The notes beneath the pieces were generated by a model. The model saw only the letters and a program-made list of their open reading frames with translations. It ran no database searches and was not told the DNA's origin. Shown one piece after another: positions 7,988 to 10,199 of a stretch of DNA of 10,199 bases. Origin of the DNA: Oscillospiraceae bacterium (GTDB taxonomy: Bacteria > Bacillota_A > Clostridia > Saccharofermentanales > Saccharofermentanaceae); assembly GCA_902791885.1 (NCBI GenBank), contig CADAXO010000102.1, positions 1 through 10,199 on the forward strand, written 5' to 3'. A program made the translations under genes and the position numbers. The first letter of the stretch is position 1; each line of letters begins with the position of its first letter.

Positions 7988-7993
7988 ATTATA
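7988..7993 (-). promoter_or_regulatory. -10 box of the DUF4003 gene
   Basis: On the minus strand this is a perfect TATAAT. The hexamer 17 nt upstream (CCGTAA) matches the -35 consensus poorly. The predicted start of transcription (about 7979-7982) leaves a leader of some 25 nt before the GTG at 7956, with a G-rich ribosome site in it. It is the main argument against the upstream TTG start. Confidence 0.55.
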
Positions 7994-8045
7994 CACTTTG
8001 CAGGGTTGTTTTACGGTTCAGAATTTGTATCTTAACAAATGCCAC

Positions 8046-8073
8046 TTGCAAGTTTGCACATATAGTGTAATAT
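8046..8073 (+). promoter_or_regulatory. Promoter of the lipoprotein gene
   Basis: TTGCAA (8046-8051) and TAATAT (8068-8073) are spaced by 16 nt, giving a transcription start near 8080 and a leader of about 20 nt. The -35 hexamer sits inside a 10-bp palindrome, ACTTGCAAGT (8044-8053). Most of the -10 box lies in the central spacer of the large inverted repeat at 8053-8090. Confidence 0.55.
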
Positions 8074-8090
8074 TGCACTATATGTGCAAA
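8053..8090. promoter_or_regulatory. Perfect 15-bp inverted repeat over the lipoprotein promoter (candidate operator)
   Basis: Arms TTTGCACATATAGTG (8053-8067) and CACTATATGTGCAAA (8076-8090) are perfectly complementary around an 8-nt centre, TAATATTG. The centre contains the presumed -10 box, and the right arm runs directly into the AAGGAG ribosome site (8089-8094). A dimeric repressor bound here would block RNA polymerase. If transcription begins upstream of the left arm instead, the same sequence would fold into an RNA hairpin next to the ribosome site. No T-run follows, so it is not a terminator. Confidence 0.7.
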
Positions 8091-8100
8091 GGAGATCCAT

Positions 8101-9060
8101 ATGAGCAATAAGATCGGCAGAACTATGTTGGCAGCTGTTATCATCACTTCCTGCTTCAGTATGACGGGATGTAAGCCCAGAAGCGCGAGAAGCCTGGTAA
8201 GACAGGCTGAAAGAGAGCACGGTCCCTGCGAGGTAGTACGCGAGGATACGGATGATGACGGAACTGTCGTAGTCTTAAGAGACGAGCTTCAGGGATTTGA
8301 ATATCAGGTCTCAAGCCGTATGTCGGAGTTAAACATCGACGGATCGTCGTTCGGATCCTTTGCAAGTTCTGCCGATACTTTCGACTGGTCTTTGCACAAC
8401 TTCGTACTTGATGATGCCGAAGTTAAGATCGGCTCGGTCTGCGAAGAATACGGTCTCTCCTTAAGCGACAGCAATAATCTTTCCGACTGCTTCTGGTATC
8501 AGGTTGATCCTTCCGTATCGGAAGATCAGGCTATAGAAGGAATCGAGAAGATCGCCGAGATAATGCAAAGTTACAATCTTGAATCCCGTATGGACGGATG
8601 GACGATATACCTGGAGCATGATGACGAATGGCTCTCGGCATATTACGACGAGCTCATGAGCGTCCGCGGCCACGACTATTATTCCGACCCCGAGTACGCG
8701 TATATCCTCTCGTCCGCGGGAGGAAGTGAGCTGCAGCATATAGGCAGCGTGAGACTTCCGGACACAGCTTTTCGCGATGAGGCCCAGGAGGACGAGGACT
8801 ACTACCTCGAGATGGCACAGATGAAGAACGAAGATGCCGTCTTCTTAAGAAGCGAAGAAGTACCCTTCTCCGATACCGGTGCAAGGCTTCGGGATGTCGT
8901 GGAGAGCTACGATCAGCCCTACCCGCAATCAAACAGAGACACGGTAATGGTCTATTATTTTGAAGCCGACGGTCAGGAGTTCTTTATCTGTAATTTCCAG
9001 GTATACAACGACGCCGCATACAGCGAGTGGTACAGCAATTACGACGAAGTCTTCGGTTGA
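8101..9060 (+). CDS. Acidic surface lipoprotein of unknown function
   Basis: A 319-aa exported protein. It has a short basic start (MSNKIGR), a hydrophobic core (about 8-20) and a lipobox-like MTGC with the lipidated cysteine at position 24, so it should be anchored on the outer face of the membrane. The mature part has no further hydrophobic helix and is rich in Asp, Glu, Ser and Tyr, for example DDEWLSAYYDEL and the C-terminal AAYSEWYSNYDEVFG. I recognise no enzyme motif or named domain. AAGGAG stands 6 nt before the ATG. Its promoter overlaps a 15-bp inverted repeat, which suggests tight regulation. It is divergent from the DUF4003 gene, so the two may share control. Confidence 0.85.
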   Translation: MSNKIGRTMLAAVIITSCFSMTGCKPRSARSLVRQAEREHGPCEVVREDTDDDGTVVVLRDELQGFEYQVSSRMSELNIDGSSFGSFASSADTFDWSLHNFVLDDAEVKIGSVCEEYGLSLSDSNNLSDCFWYQVDPSVSEDQAIEGIEKIAEIMQSYNLESRMDGWTIYLEHDDEWLSAYYDELMSVRGHDYYSDPEYAYILSSAGGSELQHIGSVRLPDTAFRDEAQEDEDYYLEMAQMKNEDAVFLRSEEVPFSDTGARLRDVVESYDQPYPQSNRDTVMVYYFEADGQEFFICNFQVYNDAAYSEWYSNYDEVFG

Positions 9061-9127
9061 TCAGGACGGGGAGCGCTGAAGTCATCCGCCTGAGTACGGT
9101 ATCCTGGCGAGTGGTAAGTCACGGTGA

Positions 9128-9382
9128 TTATCCGTTGATGTTCTTCTTGAAATCCCTGTGGATCAAAACCGCGAGAACGATATCAAGAACATATACGAAG
9201 TTGCCGAACAGGTAAAGAAGGAACTTCGGCACTGAGATCATGTCCTTCTTTATAAGTCTTATCGAGCAGACTTCTGCCGGGATTATAGTAGTCAGGAAGA
9301 CGCCGAAGTCTATCACTATAAACACAGGGATAAACAGCAGTCCGACACCCATAAGTCCCAGAAGCGACATAACTCCCAACAC
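9128..9382 (-). CDS. Small multi-pass membrane protein, 5' end probably disrupted
   Basis: The open part encodes strongly hydrophobic segments (LGVMSLLGLMGVGLLFIPVF, then a helix ending near TTIIPAEV, and FGNFVYVLDIVLAVLI near the end) with a basic tail (HRDFKKN). This is the pattern of a three- to four-helix membrane protein. The frame continues upstream as FAQIPYYIIFFIIA to a TAA at 9425-9427, with no convincing start: the GTG at 9382 has no ribosome site and the ATG at 9370 has GGAG only 2 nt away. An ATG at 9479, just after the 30-codon ORF, opens a different frame. Removing one base near 9424-9428 would join them into about 116 residues starting MEWILLYN. So this is either a gene with an unusual start or a frameshifted pseudogene or sequencing error. 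No family is recognised. Confidence 0.5.
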   Translation of the reverse strand: MLGVMSLLGLMGVGLLFIPVFIVIDFGVFLTTIIPAEVCSIRLIKKDMISVPKFLLYLFGNFVYVLDIVLAVLIHRDFKKNING

Positions 9383-9494
9383 AGCTATTATGAAGAAGAT
9401 AATGTAATACGGAATCTGCGCAAATTAAACGATCATATAGATAAGGTGATGCAGCGTTGTAAAGTAAAATCCATTCCATGATAACTGCTCTCTT

Positions 9495-9587
9495 TTATTT
9501 GGGATTTTCTATCTTGCCGTCATCGGACAGACGGATCTTGTGACCCAGTACCTCTGCATACTCACCGTTAGGTATTAATGTATCCAT
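9495..9587 (-). CDS. Short peptide gene, 30 residues, unknown
   Basis: An ATG at 9587 opens 30 codons ending in TAA at 9495-9497. AAGGAG lies 8 nt before it, stronger than many ribosome sites in this window. The peptide starts MDTLIPNGEYAEVLGHKIRL and ends GKIENPK; it is hydrophilic, with no signal peptide and no cysteine. It lies 15 nt before the ATG at 9479 that may start the small membrane protein, so the two may be co-translated. It follows the terminator of the double-glycine peptide gene and has a possible -10 box of its own. It could be a small regulatory or functional peptide, or a coupling leader. I recognise no family. Confidence 0.5.
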   Translation of the reverse strand: MDTLIPNGEYAEVLGHKIRLSDDGKIENPK

Positions 9588-9620
9588 CCTCTTATCTCCT
9601 TATCCCATTCAACAATACTA

Positions 9621-9626
9621 ATCATA
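9621..9626 (-). promoter_or_regulatory. Possible -10 box before the 30-codon ORF
   Basis: TATGAT on the minus strand places a transcription start about 27 nt before the ATG at 9587, just after the terminator at 9643-9668. No good -35 hexamer is visible at 16-18 nt upstream, so this is tentative. Confidence 0.35.
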
Positions 9627-9642
9627 CAATATTCTGAGCAAT

Positions 9643-9668
9643 AAAAAAGCCTCGGATACTACCGAGGC
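9643..9668 (-). terminator. Rho-independent terminator of the double-glycine peptide gene
   Basis: Read on the minus strand, GCCTCGG and CCGAGGC form a perfect 7-bp GC-rich stem with a 6-nt loop, followed at once by six T residues. It begins 21 nt after the stop codon of the peptide gene at 9690. This is the clearest intrinsic terminator in the window. Confidence 0.88.
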
Positions 9669-9689
9669 ATTACAGTCATTTTGACCTTA

Positions 9690-9971
9690 TTAATATGCGT
9701 CAAGATCGATAAGTTCACTTAACAGTTCTGTTGTACCCTCTTCAGAGTTAGCTCTCTTGAAATAAGCATTGGATACCTCATTAAACTTTACCCAAAGAGC
9801 ATAAGATGCATCGCGCTTACCTGCAGCTGTCAACTCCCTCATCTTATCGTTGTATCTCAGTGCAAAGTTCAATCCGTCTTCCATCTGCTCAGTAGTCATT
9901 ACACCGCCTGCAACTTCCTCAATACTGTTAAGATCCAATTCCTTAATCTGATCACAATTCATTTCCTTCAT
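9690..9971 (-). CDS. Double-glycine leader peptide (bacteriocin/RiPP-type secreted peptide precursor)
   Basis: A 93-aa precursor. Residues 1-23 form a classic double-glycine leader ending SIEEVAGG, with hydrophobic residues at -4 (V20), -7 (I17) and -12 (L12) from the cut. C39-peptidase ABC transporters cleave after such Gly-Gly sites during export. The mature part would be 70 residues (VMTTEQ... to ...LIDLDAY). It has no cysteine, so no lanthionine or disulphide, and it is charged and helix-prone rather than GxxxG-rich, unlike typical class II pore-formers. The start is fixed by AAAGGGG 8 nt before the ATG; a second ATG three codons in is less well placed. A terminator follows. No transporter, peptidase or modifying enzyme is in the window, so the export route must be elsewhere. 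Whether it is an antimicrobial, a signal or a RiPP substrate is unknown. Confidence 0.85.
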   Translation of the reverse strand: MKEMNCDQIKELDLNSIEEVAGGVMTTEQMEDGLNFALRYNDKMRELTAAGKRDASYALWVKFNEVSNAYFKRANSEEGTTELLSELIDLDAY

Positions 9972-10022
9972 AGTTTTTTCCCCTTTGTAATTTTTGTTTC
10001 GAAGTTCAACCCCGATGGCCGT

Positions 10023-10051
10023 ATTATGTACCTATCAATAACGCCATCCAA
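10023..10051 (-). promoter_or_regulatory. Promoter of the double-glycine peptide gene
   Basis: On the minus strand TTGGAT (10051-10046) and CATAAT (10028-10023) are 17 nt apart. Transcription would begin near 10016, leaving a leader of about 45 nt that includes the AAAGGGG ribosome site. The gene therefore probably forms a single-gene unit ending at the terminator at 9643-9668. Confidence 0.5.
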
Positions 10052-10092
10052 TGATTAATAACAGGCGGATTTGTCGTTTAATCAACAAATGA

Positions 10093-10199
10093 TCAGACCG
10101 TTGTTGAATATCTTCGATTATTTTTAAGGAAATTGAAATCGCCTCTGGAAAAATCGTATATCTCGGCACTTACTCCCTGTGTCTTAAGAAGATCCATGA
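10093..10199 (-). CDS. 3' end of an unidentified gene cut by the right edge
   Basis: The minus strand is open from the edge to a TGA at 10093-10095, giving 35 complete codons. They read protein-like: LLKTQGVSAEIYDFSRGDFN, then FLKNNRRYSTTV at the C-terminus. An ATG lies two bases in from the edge, but the frame continues beyond it and no upstream sequence is available to judge a start. The fragment is too short to name a family. It is on the same strand as, and 121 bp before, the double-glycine peptide gene. A weak inverted repeat, TCAACAA/TTGTTGA with a 12-nt loop (10082-10107), spans its stop but lacks the GC content and T-run of a terminator. Confidence 0.5.
   Translation of the reverse strand, partial: MDLLKTQGVSAEIYDFSRGDFNFLKNNRRYSTTV

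Noticed and set aside
8053..8090. Reading the large inverted repeat as a Rho-independent terminator
   Set aside because: The stem is AT-rich, no T-run follows on either strand, and it lies directly before a ribosome site and start codon.
9183..9479. 98-codon minus-strand frame starting MEWILLYN
   Set aside because: After about 20 codons the composition becomes Cys/Ser/Tyr-rich and unlike a protein, because the hydrophobic protein is encoded in the neighbouring frame. Only the start region is kept, as part of the frameshift hypothesis.
10082..10107. TCAACAA/TTGTTGA inverted repeat as a terminator for the gene at the right edge
   Set aside because: Seven AT-rich pairs with a 12-nt loop and no T-run are too weak. 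It overlaps the stop codon and may be chance.
1..10199. CRISPR arrays, tRNA or rRNA genes, insertion sequences, attachment sites
   Set aside because: No regularly spaced repeats, cloverleaf-like segments, conserved rRNA tracts, transposase frames or flanking terminal repeats were seen on either strand.

Overview
The window looks like chromosomal DNA from a low-to-mid GC Firmicute, most likely a clostridium of the Lachnospiraceae or Ruminococcaceae type. The support is purine-rich Shine-Dalgarno sites, a DUF4003-type protein, an ABC-2 exporter linked to a DesK/LiaS-type two-component system, and a double-glycine leader peptide. The taxon is inferred from gene content and style, not from a marker gene. 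No tRNA, rRNA, CRISPR array, transposase or IS end was seen.

Layout. (1) 1-1122, minus: most of an ATP-grasp carboxylate-amine ligase, running off the left edge. (2) 1123-1285: divergent intergenic region with an 18-bp palindrome, a candidate operator. (3) 1286-6121, plus: a tight five-gene operon with an ABC-2 ATPase, two different ABC-2 permeases, a sensor histidine kinase and a NarL/LuxR-type response regulator. All four junctions are 1-nt gaps or short overlaps, so the genes are very probably translationally coupled. (4) 6304-6966, plus: an unrecognised seven-helix membrane protein behind a good sigma-A-type promoter. It converges on (5) 6982-7956, minus: a DUF4003-family cytoplasmic protein. 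(6) 7957-8100: a divergent promoter region with a perfect 15-bp inverted repeat overlapping the -10 box of (7) 8101-9060, plus: an acidic lipoprotein. (8) 9128-10199, all minus: from upstream to downstream, the 3' end of an unidentified gene, a 93-aa peptide with a double-glycine leader, a Rho-independent terminator, a 30-codon ORF, and a small multi-pass membrane protein whose 5' end looks frameshifted.

How the genes may work together. The exporter and its co-transcribed two-component system form one envelope-sensing or efflux module: the kinase senses at the membrane, the regulator probably acts on the promoter at 1184-1285, and the ABC complex moves a substrate outward. The divergent ATP-grasp ligase could make a peptide-like product handled by that exporter, but only proximity supports this. 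The right-hand cluster looks like a secreted-peptide locus. Its precursor has the correct spacing of hydrophobic residues before Gly-Gly, but no cognate C39 peptidase/transporter or modifying enzyme lies in the window. The small membrane protein beside it is a possible but unproven, and perhaps broken, immunity-type partner.
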